This document shows positions 42,693 through 49,828 of a stretch of DNA of 49,828 bases, piece after piece. Below the pieces are notes generated by a model, which saw only the letters and a program-made list of their open reading frames with translations, searched no databases and had not been told where the DNA came from. This stretch comes from Methylobacterium crusticola. GTDB lineage: Bacteria; Pseudomonadota; Alphaproteobacteria; Rhizobiales; Beijerinckiaceae. The translations under genes were made by a program, and so were the position numbers. Position 1 is the first letter of the stretch. Each line of letters begins with the position of its first letter. The DNA lies in contig NZ_QOWC01000031.1 in assembly GCF_003574465.1 (NCBI RefSeq), positions 1 to 49,828 on the forward strand, in the 5' to 3' direction.

Positions 42693-43356
42693 CAGGAGCC
42701 TCGACGATCCAGGTCTGGGGGGCGGCGCCCCGGGCGCGCAGGAGCTCGACGGTCCAGCGGGCCCGCAGCAGGCCCGGGCCCGGGGGCGAGGGGGAGGGGG
42801 CCGGGCGGATGCGCCAGCGCGTGAAGGCCGCGCTCGGCTCCGGCTCGGCCTCGGCCCGCCCGCGCCGCAGGGCGAGGGCGAAGCCGCCGCTGCCCGCGGC
42901 CGCGAGGTGCAGGCGGCGCGAGGCGGTCAGGCCGAGCCGGCTCAGCTCGCCCACCACGGCGGCGAGGCCGCGCTGGCGCAGGCCCTCCTCCATGGCGGGC
43001 AGCACCTCGGCGTCGCGCCAGGTCTCGGCGTAGAGCACCCGGTCGGGATGCAGGCCCACCGCCGCGAGGCCCGGCGCGAAGAGGTCGCGGCTCGCGAGGC
43101 ACCACAGCACCGGCCCCGGCAGCCGGGCCACGAGGCTGGCCGCGAACAGGGTCGCGAGCGCCGCCTGCGCGTCGTTCGCGCTCGCCTCCACGATCTCGTG
43201 CAGGGCGCCCCGGCGCAGGCCGCCCCCCGGCAGGTGGCGGTCGATCGGCCCGACGCCGAAGGCGAGGACGGGCGGCGGCTCCCCCCGCCCGGCCTCGAGG
43301 CCGCCGAGGCTCCGTCGCAACGCTGCGAGCCGCTGCTCGCGTCCGGCCTGCCGCAT
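42610..43356 (-). CDS. imuA: SOS mutagenesis protein ImuA
   Basis: 248 aa RecA-like protein of the ImuA (SulA-related) family. VLAFGVGPIDRHLPGGGLRRGALHEI marks the family N-terminus, followed by EASANDAQAALATLFAASLVARL. It is needed for DnaE2-dependent mutagenesis and binds RecA and ImuB. The ATG at 43356 was chosen; a GTG four codons upstream (43368) is possible. A TTG-initiated frame from 43407 would place the start inside the LexA box and is rejected. The gene heads the imuA-imuB-dnaE2 operon and lies 34 bases downstream of that box. Confidence 0.9.
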   Translation of the reverse strand: MRQAGREQRLAALRRSLGGLEAGRGEPPPVLAFGVGPIDRHLPGGGLRRGALHEIVEASANDAQAALATLFAASLVARLPGPVLWCLASRDLFAPGLAAVGLHPDRVLYAETWRDAEVLPAMEEGLRQRGLAAVVGELSRLGLTASRRLHLAAAGSGGFALALRRGRAEAEPEPSAAFTRWRIRPAPSPSPPGPGLLRARWTVELLRARGAAPQTWIVEAPDAKGRLRLPADLADRPLAPAARRAAPG

Positions 43357-43389
43357 CGGCTCGCCCACCCATTTCCCGACATCGGGATC

Positions 43390-43404
43390 GTTCTTGTTTT
43401 GTTC
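43390..43404 (-). promoter_or_regulatory. LexA (SOS) box upstream of imuA
   Basis: GTTC-TTGTTTT-GTTC is an exact match to the alphaproteobacterial LexA box GTTC-N7-GTTC. It lies 34 bases before the imuA ATG in the only AT-rich patch of this gap. It predicts repression by LexA and induction on DNA damage. Confidence 0.88.
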
Positions 43405-43755
43405 CAAAGCGCGACCGAGTCAATCGAGCTCGTCCGGGTTGTGGGCTCTGAACCCGCAACCTGTGGAGAATTCCTCGCCGCGGGGGCTCTCGGGTGGAGG
43501 AGGCGGTCCCGGGCAAACGGGTCCGCGGCCGGCGCGGAGCACCTGTCGGGCCGGGCCGCGGCTCTCACCCGGGGGCGCCCGGGCCGCCGGAATCCGGACG
43601 CCGCCGCACGGCTCCGCACCGCACGGCCCCGGCGGGCCGCCGCGGCGTCCGGGTTCCGGCCGAGACCGGGCGAAGCCGCCCGTGGCGGCGCGCCGGGGCC
43701 TGAACGAGCCTGGGCTTGCGGCCGGACAAGCCCGGCCGCACCGGAGGTCTGCCCC

Positions 43756-45999
43756 ATGTCCCTGCTCGTCTCCCGCGCCGTCCCGGGCGGCGCCCGCCCC
43801 CGCGGCCCCGTCCCGCGCGGCCCCGTCCCGCGCGGCTCCCGGCCGGGCGGTCCGCGCTGGTGCCCGGCGCCCGCGCCCGCGCCGCTCGTCCTCGCGCTCT
43901 TCGCGCTCCTCGCGTCCCTCGCCTCGGCCCTGGCGCTGCCGGCGCCGCCCGCCGGCGGAAGCCTCGTCCTGCGGGCGCCGGAGGCCGGGGCGAGCCCCGT
44001 CGAGGCGCCGCTCCTGAGGACGGATGTCGCCGTCGAGGTCAGCGGCCCGACCGCCCGGGCCGTGGTGACCCAGGCCTTCCGCAACACGACCGACCGCTGG
44101 GTCGAGGGCACCTACGTCTACCCGCTGCCCGAGGACGCGGCCGTCGACGGCATGACGCTCGTCGTGGGCGGCCGCGTCGTCGTGGCGGGGATCGCCGAGC
44201 GGGCCGCCGCGCGCCGGACCTACGCGGCGGCGCGGGCCGCCGGCCAGTCCGCGGCGCTGACCGAGCAGGAGCGGCCGAACGTGTTCACGAACACGGTCGC
44301 CTCCATCGGGCCGGGCGAGACGGTGCTGGTGCAGATCGCCTATCAGCAGACGGTCGCGGTCTCGGGCGGCGTCCACAGCCTGCGCCTGCCCCTCGTGGTC
44401 GCCCCGCGCTACAGCCCCGCCCCGCCCGCCGTCGACCTCGCCTCCGGGGCGCCCGCCGCCGATCCGGTCCCGGACCGGGGCCGGATCGCTCCGCCGGTGC
44501 TCGATCCGGCCCGCCACGCGCCCGTCAACCCCGTCACCCTGAGCGTGCGGGTGCGGGCGGGCTTCCCCATCGGGGCGATCGAGAGCGCCAGCCACGCCCT
44601 GCGCGTCGAGGATCTCGGGCCCGATGCGCGCCGGGTCGTCCTCGCCGACGGGGCCGTCCCGGCGGACCGCGACTTCACCCTGACCTGGCGGCCCGCGCCG
44701 TCCCGGGCGCCCGCCCTCGGCCTGTTCCGCGAGCGGGTGGGCGAGGAGACCTTCCTGCTCGCCACGGTGACGCCGCCGGACGCGGGCGCGATCCCGCGCC
44801 GGCCCCGGGACGTCGTGTTCGTGATCGACAATTCCGGCTCCATGGCGGGCGCCTCGATGCGCCAGGCCAAGGCGAGCCTGCTCGCGGCCCTCGCCCGGCT
44901 CGACGCCCGGGACCGCTTCAACGTGATCCGCTTCGACGACACGATGGATGCCGCGTTCCCCGACCTCGTGGAGGCCGACCCCGCCCATCGGCGCGCGGCC
45001 GAGACGTTCGTGGCGGCTCTCGAGGCGCGCGGCGGCACCGAGATGCTGGCGCCCCTGAGGGCGGCGCTCGCCGACGCGCACTCCGAGGAGGTCGGGCGCG
45101 TGCGGCAGGTCGTGTTCCTCACCGACGGCGCCATCGGCAACGAGGACGCGATCGTCCGGGCGATCGCGCAGGGGCTCGGGCGCTCGCGCCTGTTCATGGT
45201 CGGCATCGGCACGGCGCCCAACGGCCACCTGATGCGGCACGCCGCCGAGCTCGGCCGCGGCAGCGTCACGGCCATCGGCTCGGTCGAGGAGGTGGCCGAG
45301 CGCACCCGGGAGCTGTTCGCCAAGCTGGAGAGCCCCGCGGTGACCGACCTCCGGGCGACCTTCTCGGCGGACGGCGCCGACGTGACGCCGACGCCCCTGC
45401 CCGACCTCTACCGGGGCGAGCCCGTGGTCCTCGCGGCGCGCCTCGCCGACGCCGCCGGCACCCTCACGCTGAGCGGGCGCCTCGGCGACCGGCCCTGGCG
45501 GCAGACCCTCGATCTCGCCGCGGCCGCGGACGGGCACGGCATCTCGAAGGTCTGGGCCCGCCGGAAGATCGGCGAGGCCGAGACGGCCCGGATCACCGGG
45601 CGCGCCGCGCCCGAGGCGGCGGACGCCGAGATCCTGCGCCTCGCCCTCGCGCACAAGCTCGTGACCCGGCTGACGAGCCTCGTCGCCGTCGACGCCACGC
45701 CGCGCCGCCCCGCCGGCGCGCCCCTGGCGGCGGCCGACCTGCCCCTCAACCTGCCCGCCGGGTGGGACTTCGCCCGCCTCGTCGGGCCGGGCAGCGGGCG
45801 GCCCGCGGTCCCGGACGGGTGGCGCGCCGCGGCCGAGGTGCCGGAGGCGGCGGGCGCCGCCGTCCCGCTGCCCCAGACCGCGACCGGCTTCGCGCCGCGC
45901 CTGCTCGTCGGGATCGTCCTCCTCGCCCTCGGCCTGCTGGCGGGCCGCCCCGTCGTCCCCGGCCTGCTGGCGGGCCGCCCGGCCCGGCGCGCCCGGTGA
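43756..45999 (+). CDS. VIT/VWA-domain sortase target protein
   Basis: 747 aa surface protein of the marine proteobacterial sortase-target type. A hydrophobic signal segment lies at about residues 42-62 after an Arg/Pro-rich start. The VIT domain spans about 85-215 (FTNTVASIGPGETVLVQIAYQQ), and the von Willebrand A domain about 350-525 has the MIDAS motif DNSGSM at 358-363. The C-terminus has the sorting signal LPQTA (705-709), a hydrophobic helix (about 714-735) and a basic tail (ARRAR). Sortase would cleave there and attach the protein to an unknown partner. The ATG follows GGAGG. Its stop overlaps the sortase start. Confidence 0.9.
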   Translation: MSLLVSRAVPGGARPRGPVPRGPVPRGSRPGGPRWCPAPAPAPLVLALFALLASLASALALPAPPAGGSLVLRAPEAGASPVEAPLLRTDVAVEVSGPTARAVVTQAFRNTTDRWVEGTYVYPLPEDAAVDGMTLVVGGRVVVAGIAERAAARRTYAAARAAGQSAALTEQERPNVFTNTVASIGPGETVLVQIAYQQTVAVSGGVHSLRLPLVVAPRYSPAPPAVDLASGAPAADPVPDRGRIAPPVLDPARHAPVNPVTLSVRVRAGFPIGAIESASHALRVEDLGPDARRVVLADGAVPADRDFTLTWRPAPSRAPALGLFRERVGEETFLLATVTPPDAGAIPRRPRDVVFVIDNSGSMAGASMRQAKASLLAALARLDARDRFNVIRFDDTMDAAFPDLVEADPAHRRAAETFVAALEARGGTEMLAPLRAALADAHSEEVGRVRQVVFLTDGAIGNEDAIVRAIAQGLGRSRLFMVGIGTAPNGHLMRHAAELGRGSVTAIGSVEEVAERTRELFAKLESPAVTDLRATFSADGADVTPTPLPDLYRGEPVVLAARLADAAGTLTLSGRLGDRPWRQTLDLAAAADGHGISKVWARRKIGEAETARITGRAAPEAADAEILRLALAHKLVTRLTSLVAVDATPRRPAGAPLAAADLPLNLPAGWDFARLVGPGSGRPAVPDGWRAAAEVPEAAGAAVPLPQTATGFAPRLLVGIVLLALGLLAGRPVVPGLLAGRPARRAR

Positions 46000-46580
46000 G
46001 CCGCCGGACCGGGGGCGTGCGGGGGAGGGCGCTCCTCGCCGCCCTCCTGCTCGCGGCCGGGCTCGGCATCGCCGGCGAGGCGGTCCTGGTCCCCGCCAAG
46101 GCCGTGCTGGCGCAGTGGCTCCTGGAGCGGGCCTTCGCGGCGAGCCTCGCGGCGGGCCGCCCGGTCCGTCCCTGGCCCTCGGCCGACACGGAGCCGGTCG
46201 CCCGACTGACCTTCGCGGGGCGGAGCGTCGTCGCGCTCCGCGGCGCCAGCGGCCAGGCCCTCGCCTTCGGGCCGGGCCACCTCGCCGGGACCCCGGAGGC
46301 CGGCGAGGCCGGGACGGCGGTCTACGCCGCGCACCGCGACACCCACTTCGCCGGGCTCGGGGCGCTCCGCCCCGGCGACCCCGTGGCGGTGACGCGCCGC
46401 GACGGCCGGACCGTCGCCTTCCGGGTGACGGGCCGCCGGGTCGCCCGCTTCGACGCCTCCGGCCTCGATCCCCGGGCGCCCGGCCGGCACCTCGCCCTCG
46501 CGACCTGCTGGCCCCTCGACGGGCCGGCGCGGGGGCCGCTGCGCCTGATCGTGGAGGCCGAGGCCGTCGACGGCCCGTAG
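45996..46580 (+). CDS. Class GN (marine proteobacterial) sortase
   Basis: 194 aa cysteine transpeptidase with an N-terminal membrane anchor (about residues 11-33). The catalytic residues are His113 in AAHRDTHF, Cys171 in LATCWPLD and Arg183 in GPLRLIVEA. The FGPGHLAGTPEAGE segment (91-104) is typical. It would recognise the LPQTA motif of the protein encoded immediately upstream. The GTG start at 45996 overlaps the upstream stop (GTGA), so enzyme and substrate are translated together. Sortases are rare in Gram-negative bacteria, where they typically occur as such single-target pairs. Confidence 0.92.
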   Translation: MSRRTGGVRGRALLAALLLAAGLGIAGEAVLVPAKAVLAQWLLERAFAASLAAGRPVRPWPSADTEPVARLTFAGRSVVALRGASGQALAFGPGHLAGTPEAGEAGTAVYAAHRDTHFAGLGALRPGDPVAVTRRDGRTVAFRVTGRRVARFDASGLDPRAPGRHLALATCWPLDGPARGPLRLIVEAEAVDGP

Positions 46581-46595
46581 GCGGGCGCCGGCGGG

Positions 46596-47150
46596 GCGCG
46601 CTCCTTGCGGCGCGCTCTTGCCCAAGCGGGGCGCGCTCCTTGCGGCGCGCTCTTGCCCAAGCGGGGCGCGCTCCTTGCGGCGCGCTCTTGCCCAAGCGGG
46701 GCGCGCTCCTTGCGGCGCGCTCTTGCCCAAGCGGGGCGCGCTCCTTGCGGCGCGCTCTTGCCCAAGCGGGGCGCGCTCCTTGCGGCGCGCTCTTGCCCAA
46801 GCGGGGCGCGCTCCTTGCGGCGCGCTCTTGCCCAAGCGGGGCGCGCTCCTTGCGGCGCGCTCTTGCCCAAGCGGGGCGCGCTCCTTGCGGCGCGCTCTTG
46901 CCCAAGCGGGGCGCGCTCCTTGCGGCGCGCTCTTGCCCAAGCGGGGCGCGCTCCTTGCGGCGCGCTCTTGCCCAAGCGGGGCGCGCTCCTTGCGGCGCGC
47001 TCTTGCCCAAGCGGGGCGCGCTCCTTGCGGCGCGCTCTTGCCCAAGCGGGGCGCGCTCCTTGCGGCGCGCTCTTGCCCAAGCGGGGCGCGCTCCTTGCTG
47101 CGCGCTCTTGCCAGGCCGGACGCGCTCCTGCGGCGCGCTCTTGCCAAGAT
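46596..47150. repeat. GC-rich tandem array, 35-bp unit, about 16 copies
   Basis: The unit opens GCGCGCTCCTTGCG and continues GCGCGCTCTTGCCCAAGCGGG. Fourteen consecutive copies (46596-47085) appear identical, then a variant copy (47086-47120) and a degenerate partial copy (47121-47150). Within each unit GCGCGC flanks an 8-base loop, and CTTG-CC-CAAG forms a second small dyad. The array starts 16 bases after the sortase stop and ends 50 bases before a regulator gene. Because 35 is not a multiple of three and no copy contains a stop, long open frames cross it in several frames of both strands. These are artefacts. There are no spacers, so it is not a CRISPR array. Confidence 0.95.
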
Positions 47151-47200
47151 GTGCGGCTTTGTGCGGATCTGTGCGCCCGTGATCCGCGAAAGGCCCGTGC

Positions 47201-47956
47201 GTGACCGAGACCGCGTTGCCCGACACCGAGAGCCGCGCCGTCGCGACGGCGGTGCGCGAGGCTCTCGCCCGCCGCCGCATGTCGCGGCAGGCCCTGGCCG
47301 ACGCGGCGCGCATCAGCGTCTCGACCCTGGAGAAGGCGCTCGCGGGACGCCGGCCCTTCACCCTCGCGACCACCCTCCGCCTCGAGGAGGCCCTGGGCCT
47401 GCCCCTGCGCGAGGCGCCCGCGGCGCCCCCGGGGAGCGTGCGGCACGCGCCCGAGGAGCTCGGCTCCTACTCCCGCGAATCGGCGGCCTGGCTCGAGGGC
47501 CGCTACCTGACGCTGCGGCCCTCCTTCGGGACCGCCGGCGCGATCTTCTCCTACCGCACCGAGATCGCCTGGGACGCGGTGAGCGCCCGCCTGGTGTTTC
47601 GGGAGGCCGAGCGCCTCGACGCGCCCTTCGCGCAGGCGGGCTGCGTCTCGGTCCCGAACCTGTCGGGCACGATCTACCTCGTGACCAACTGGCAGGGCCA
47701 GCACCGCCTCGCCATCCTGGGCCGCCCGACGATCCAGGGCGAGATGTACGGCGTGCTCACCACGCTCCACGCGGGCCGCGGCGCGCACCTGACGCCCGCC
47801 GCCTGCCCGCTCGCCCTGATCCCCGACCGCGACGGCCCGGCCGCGATCGAGAGCGGCCGGATCACGCCGGAGATGGGGGCCTACCCGCTCTGCCGCCGCC
47901 ATCTCGGCCGGGCCTGCGAGGACGGGTTCGCGGCGTTCTTCGCCTGCCCGGCCTGA
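47201..47956 (+). CDS. XRE-type helix-turn-helix transcriptional regulator
   Basis: 251 aa. Residues about 12-70 form a helix-turn-helix (AVREALARRRMSRQALADAARISVSTLEKALAG). The remaining 180 residues form an unrecognised domain with conserved-looking aromatic segments (YLTLRPSF, IFSYRTEIAW, TIYLVTNWQGQHRLAILGRP). Such a domain might bind a ligand. The GTG start at 47201 has a weak AAAGG upstream; an ATG at 47279 would remove part of the DNA-binding domain. The gene follows the 35-bp array, which therefore lies in its promoter region. Its targets are unknown. Confidence 0.8.
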   Translation: MTETALPDTESRAVATAVREALARRRMSRQALADAARISVSTLEKALAGRRPFTLATTLRLEEALGLPLREAPAAPPGSVRHAPEELGSYSRESAAWLEGRYLTLRPSFGTAGAIFSYRTEIAWDAVSARLVFREAERLDAPFAQAGCVSVPNLSGTIYLVTNWQGQHRLAILGRPTIQGEMYGVLTTLHAGRGAHLTPAACPLALIPDRDGPAAIESGRITPEMGAYPLCRRHLGRACEDGFAAFFACPA

Positions 47957-48028
47957 TCCGGCGGCGGGGCGCCGGGCGCCGTGCCGCGAGAACCGCCTCC
48001 GAGAACCGCCGCCCTGGAGTTGCCGCCG

Positions 48029-48943
48029 ATGACCCACGCGCTCCTCGATCCGACCCCGGAGGTGCGCGATGCGCTGCGCGCGGGGGCGCCCGTGGTGGCG
48101 CTCGAATCCACGATCGTGACCCACGGCATGCCCCATCCCGAGAACGTCGCGACCGCCCGCGCGGTGGAGGCGGCGGTGCGCGCGGGCGGGGCGGTGCCGG
48201 CCACCATCGCGGTCGTCGCGGGGCGCATCCGGATCGGCCTGCCGGACGAGGTCCTCGACTGGCTCGGCACGGCGAGCGAGGTGATGAAGCTCAGCCGCGC
48301 CGACCTTCCCTACGCGGTCGCGGCGGGGCGGCACGGCTCGACCACGGTCGCCGCCACGATGATCTGCGCCCACCTCGCCGGCATCCGGGTGTTCGCGACG
48401 GGCGGCATCGGGGGCGTCCACCGGGGCGTGGAGGCGACGCTCGACGTCTCGGCGGACCTCGACGAGCTCGCCCGCACGCCCGTGGCCGTGATCTGCGCCG
48501 GGGCCAAGGCGATCCTCGACCTGCCCCGCACCCTCGAGTACCTGGAGACCCGGGGCGTCCCCGTCGTGGGCTACGGCACCGACCGCTTCCCGGCCTTCTG
48601 GAGCCGCGACAGCGGGCTCCCGGCGCCGCTGCGGCTCGACACGCCGGAGGCGGTCGCGGCCCTGGTGCGGGCCAAGGACGCGCTCGGGCTCGGCGGCGGC
48701 GTCCTCGTGGCGAACCCGGTGCCGCAGGCCGACGCGATGCCGGCCGCGGAGATCGCCGGCCTGATCGAGGCCGCCGTGGCGCAGGCCCGGAGCGCCGGGA
48801 TCAGCGGCAAGGCCGTGACGCCCTTCCTGCTCTCGCGCCTCCTCGACCTCACGGGCGGCCGCAGCCTCGCCACCAACATCGCGCTCGTGAAGAACAACGC
48901 GGCGCTCGCCGCCCGCCTCGCCGTGGCGCTCGGCGCGCCGTGA
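48029..48943 (+). CDS. psuG: Pseudouridine-5'-phosphate glycosidase
   Basis: 304 aa, the family length. The N-terminal active-site motif ALESTIVTHGMPHPEN (residues about 24-39), the central ATGGIGGVHRG, the catalytic Lys in ICAGAKAILD and the ANPVP motif are all present. The enzyme cleaves the C-C bond of pseudouridine 5'-phosphate to uracil and ribose 5-phosphate in RNA-derived pseudouridine recycling. The partner kinase PsuK is usually next to it and is not in this window. The ATG at 48029 follows GGAG. Confidence 0.95.
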   Translation: MTHALLDPTPEVRDALRAGAPVVALESTIVTHGMPHPENVATARAVEAAVRAGGAVPATIAVVAGRIRIGLPDEVLDWLGTASEVMKLSRADLPYAVAAGRHGSTTVAATMICAHLAGIRVFATGGIGGVHRGVEATLDVSADLDELARTPVAVICAGAKAILDLPRTLEYLETRGVPVVGYGTDRFPAFWSRDSGLPAPLRLDTPEAVAALVRAKDALGLGGGVLVANPVPQADAMPAAEIAGLIEAAVAQARSAGISGKAVTPFLLSRLLDLTGGRSLATNIALVKNNAALAARLAVALGAP

Positions 48944-48946
48944 CGC

Positions 48947-49011
48947 CGGGCGAGGGCCGCCCGGCCGGCGGGCGAAGGCCGCCTGGCCGGCGGGCGAAGT
49001 CCGCCGGCGGG
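48947..49011. repeat. Tandem repeat, 22-bp unit, about 3 copies
   Basis: CGGGCGAGGGCCGCCCGGCC (first 20 bases, 48947-48966) and two related copies from 48969 and 48991 differ at a few positions, and the last is shortened. They fill the gap between psuG and the convergent transpeptidase-like gene. Internal GGCCGCC/GGCGGGC symmetry could form hairpins and act as a terminator. Confidence 0.7.
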
Positions 49012-49019
49012 AGCCCCGC

Positions 49020-49828
49020 TCACAGCATGCTCGCGCTCGACGCCGAGACCGTGCCGGCGTCCGGACGCCCGGGCTGCGGCCCGCCCCCGTTCGCGATGAC
49101 GGGCAGGCTGTCCTGCCCGCGGCCCGGGACGACGACGAGGCGCTGGACCTCGCCCCGCAGGTAGGCCTGCAGGAACCTGTCGTAGTCCCGGAAGGACACG
49201 CAGCCGTTCGAGGCGCCGCTCGGGCCCAGCATGTAGGTGTGGGCGAGGAGGCCGGCCCGGCCGTGGATGGCGGCGCTGCCGCCGAGGGGCGTGAGCCGCA
49301 GGGCGCGCACGCCGTGGAAGGTTTTCTCGCGCTCCGTCAGATCGTAGGTCCCGGGGGGCGTCGGGCCGCGCATCCGCACGTGCACGTGGCGCGGGTCGTC
49401 CATGCTGTCGCCGAGGCCGGAATGCGCCTCCAGCTTCTCGCCGTTCGGCATGGAGACGATGCGGGCGCTGATGTCGTAGATGGCGGTCCCGCCCCCGCCC
49501 GACGGGTTGGGGACGGGGCCGAGCCGCCGGCCGGGAGCGACCGGGACGAGGGGGCTCTCGAGCGAGCTGTAGGCGAGGGCGGGGCCGGCGGTGTCCGGCG
49601 TGCCGAACAGCTTCTCGAAGAAGGACCGCGTGTCCTCGGCGGAGGCCGGGGCGGCCACGCTCCGCGCCTGCCGGGCGGCCTGCCGCTCCGCCCTGCGGGC
49701 GGGCTCGGCGAGGCCCGGGCGCCGCAGCTCGGGCGGGCGCGGCACCGGCAGGGGGACGGGCTGGGGCAGGGGTTGGGCGAGCCGCGCCGGCTCGGCGGCC
49801 TGCGCGTCGACGGAGCGGGCCGGCTCCC
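49020..49828 (-). CDS. Tlde1/DUF2778 L,D-transpeptidase-like protein (C-terminal part)
   Basis: At least 269 codons; the frame is still open at the window edge, so the N-terminus is missing. The visible start is a Pro/Arg/Ala-rich linker of about 90 residues, followed by the Tlde1 (DUF2778) domain: IYDISARIVSMPNGEKLEAHSG, MDDPRHVHVRMRGPTPPGTYDL, then AIHGRAG and the active-site Cys in SNGCVSFRDYDRF. The domain is related to L,D-transpeptidases and also occurs in a type VI secretion effector, acting on peptidoglycan in the periplasm. Several chromosomal copies are usual in Rhizobiales, so a cell-wall role is likelier than a toxin role. A GTG at 49745 could be an internal start but is not preferred. 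Confidence 0.85.
   Translation of the reverse strand, partial: EPARSVDAQAAEPARLAQPLPQPVPLPVPRPPELRRPGLAEPARRAERQAARQARSVAAPASAEDTRSFFEKLFGTPDTAGPALAYSSLESPLVPVAPGRRLGPVPNPSGGGGTAIYDISARIVSMPNGEKLEAHSGLGDSMDDPRHVHVRMRGPTPPGTYDLTEREKTFHGVRALRLTPLGGSAAIHGRAGLLAHTYMLGPSGASNGCVSFRDYDRFLQAYLRGEVQRLVVVPGRGQDSLPVIANGGGPQPGRPDAGTVSASSASML

Noticed and set aside
46596..47150. CRISPR array
   Set aside because: Units are contiguous with no unique spacers, and no cas genes are nearby.
43420..48421. Very long open frames on both strands through 46600-47150
   Set aside because: They arise because the stop-free 35-bp unit is read in successive frames, then join antisense frames of the sortase, VIT/VWA, regulator and psuG genes. 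They carry only repeat and low-complexity sequence.
49020..49745. A complete gene starting at the GTG at 49745
   Set aside because: The frame stays open with Pro-rich linker codons to the window edge, and no signal peptide follows the GTG, so the true start is likely outside.

Overview
The window is very GC-rich DNA with gene families typical of Alphaproteobacteria: a porin starting MKLVKSLLLG, RepA/RepB partition proteins, a MucR regulator, an SOS mutasome behind a GTTC-N7-GTTC LexA box, and a CtrA box. Together these point to Rhizobiales, most likely Methylobacteriaceae (Methylobacterium-like). This is inferred from family content, not from a marker gene. No rRNA, tRNA, CRISPR array or intact insertion sequence was seen. 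The repA-repB pair makes a secondary replicon (plasmid or chromid) possible, but no repC is present.

Layout. (1) 1-700: the first codons of a porin and its long, less GC-rich leader with a strong palindrome. (2) 0.7-3.7 kb: a small hypothetical gene, then an IclR regulator, an SDR dehydrogenase and a cupin dioxygenase on the minus strand, with an operator-like palindrome before the dioxygenase. (3) 4.3-6.6 kb: repA-repB with a parS-like 22-bp palindrome inside repB. (4) 6.8-19.4 kb: accessory metabolism and regulation, namely a Gfo/Idh/MocA dehydrogenase, a stand-alone lpxD, an alpha/beta hydrolase, an aldo/keto reductase followed by a thiolase, a LysR regulator divergent from a secreted protein, a 3-hydroxyisobutyrate-dehydrogenase-type enzyme, a methyltransferase, and a mucR gene preceded by a CtrA box. 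(5) 19.5-22.0 kb: a triple-PAS GGDEF-EAL protein.

(6) 22.1-31.0 kb: nine consecutive minus-strand genes: enoyl-CoA hydratase, an atypical SDR, a LysR regulator, leuC, leuD and leuB paralogues, and a TauABC/SsuABC-type importer. Most of the last seven overlap at ATGA or TGATG junctions. The arrangement looks like a regulated uptake-and-catabolism unit for an unknown carboxylate. (7) 31.3-37.8 kb: a membrane glycosyltransferase, methyltransferase and GT87-type operon, a convergent EamA exporter, and two overlapping MFS transporters. (8) 37.9-43.4 kb: the SOS mutagenesis operon imuA-imuB-dnaE2.

(9) 43.8-47.2 kb: a VIT/VWA surface protein with an LPQTA sorting signal, translationally overlapped by its dedicated sortase, and followed directly by about 16 tandem copies of a GC-rich 35-bp unit. 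(10) 47.2-49.8 kb: an XRE-type regulator, pseudouridine-5'-phosphate glycosidase (psuG), and the C-terminal part of a Tlde1/DUF2778 L,D-transpeptidase-like protein that runs off the window. Short tandem repeats with unrelated units recur between genes (18 bp, 16 bp, 35 bp, 22 bp).
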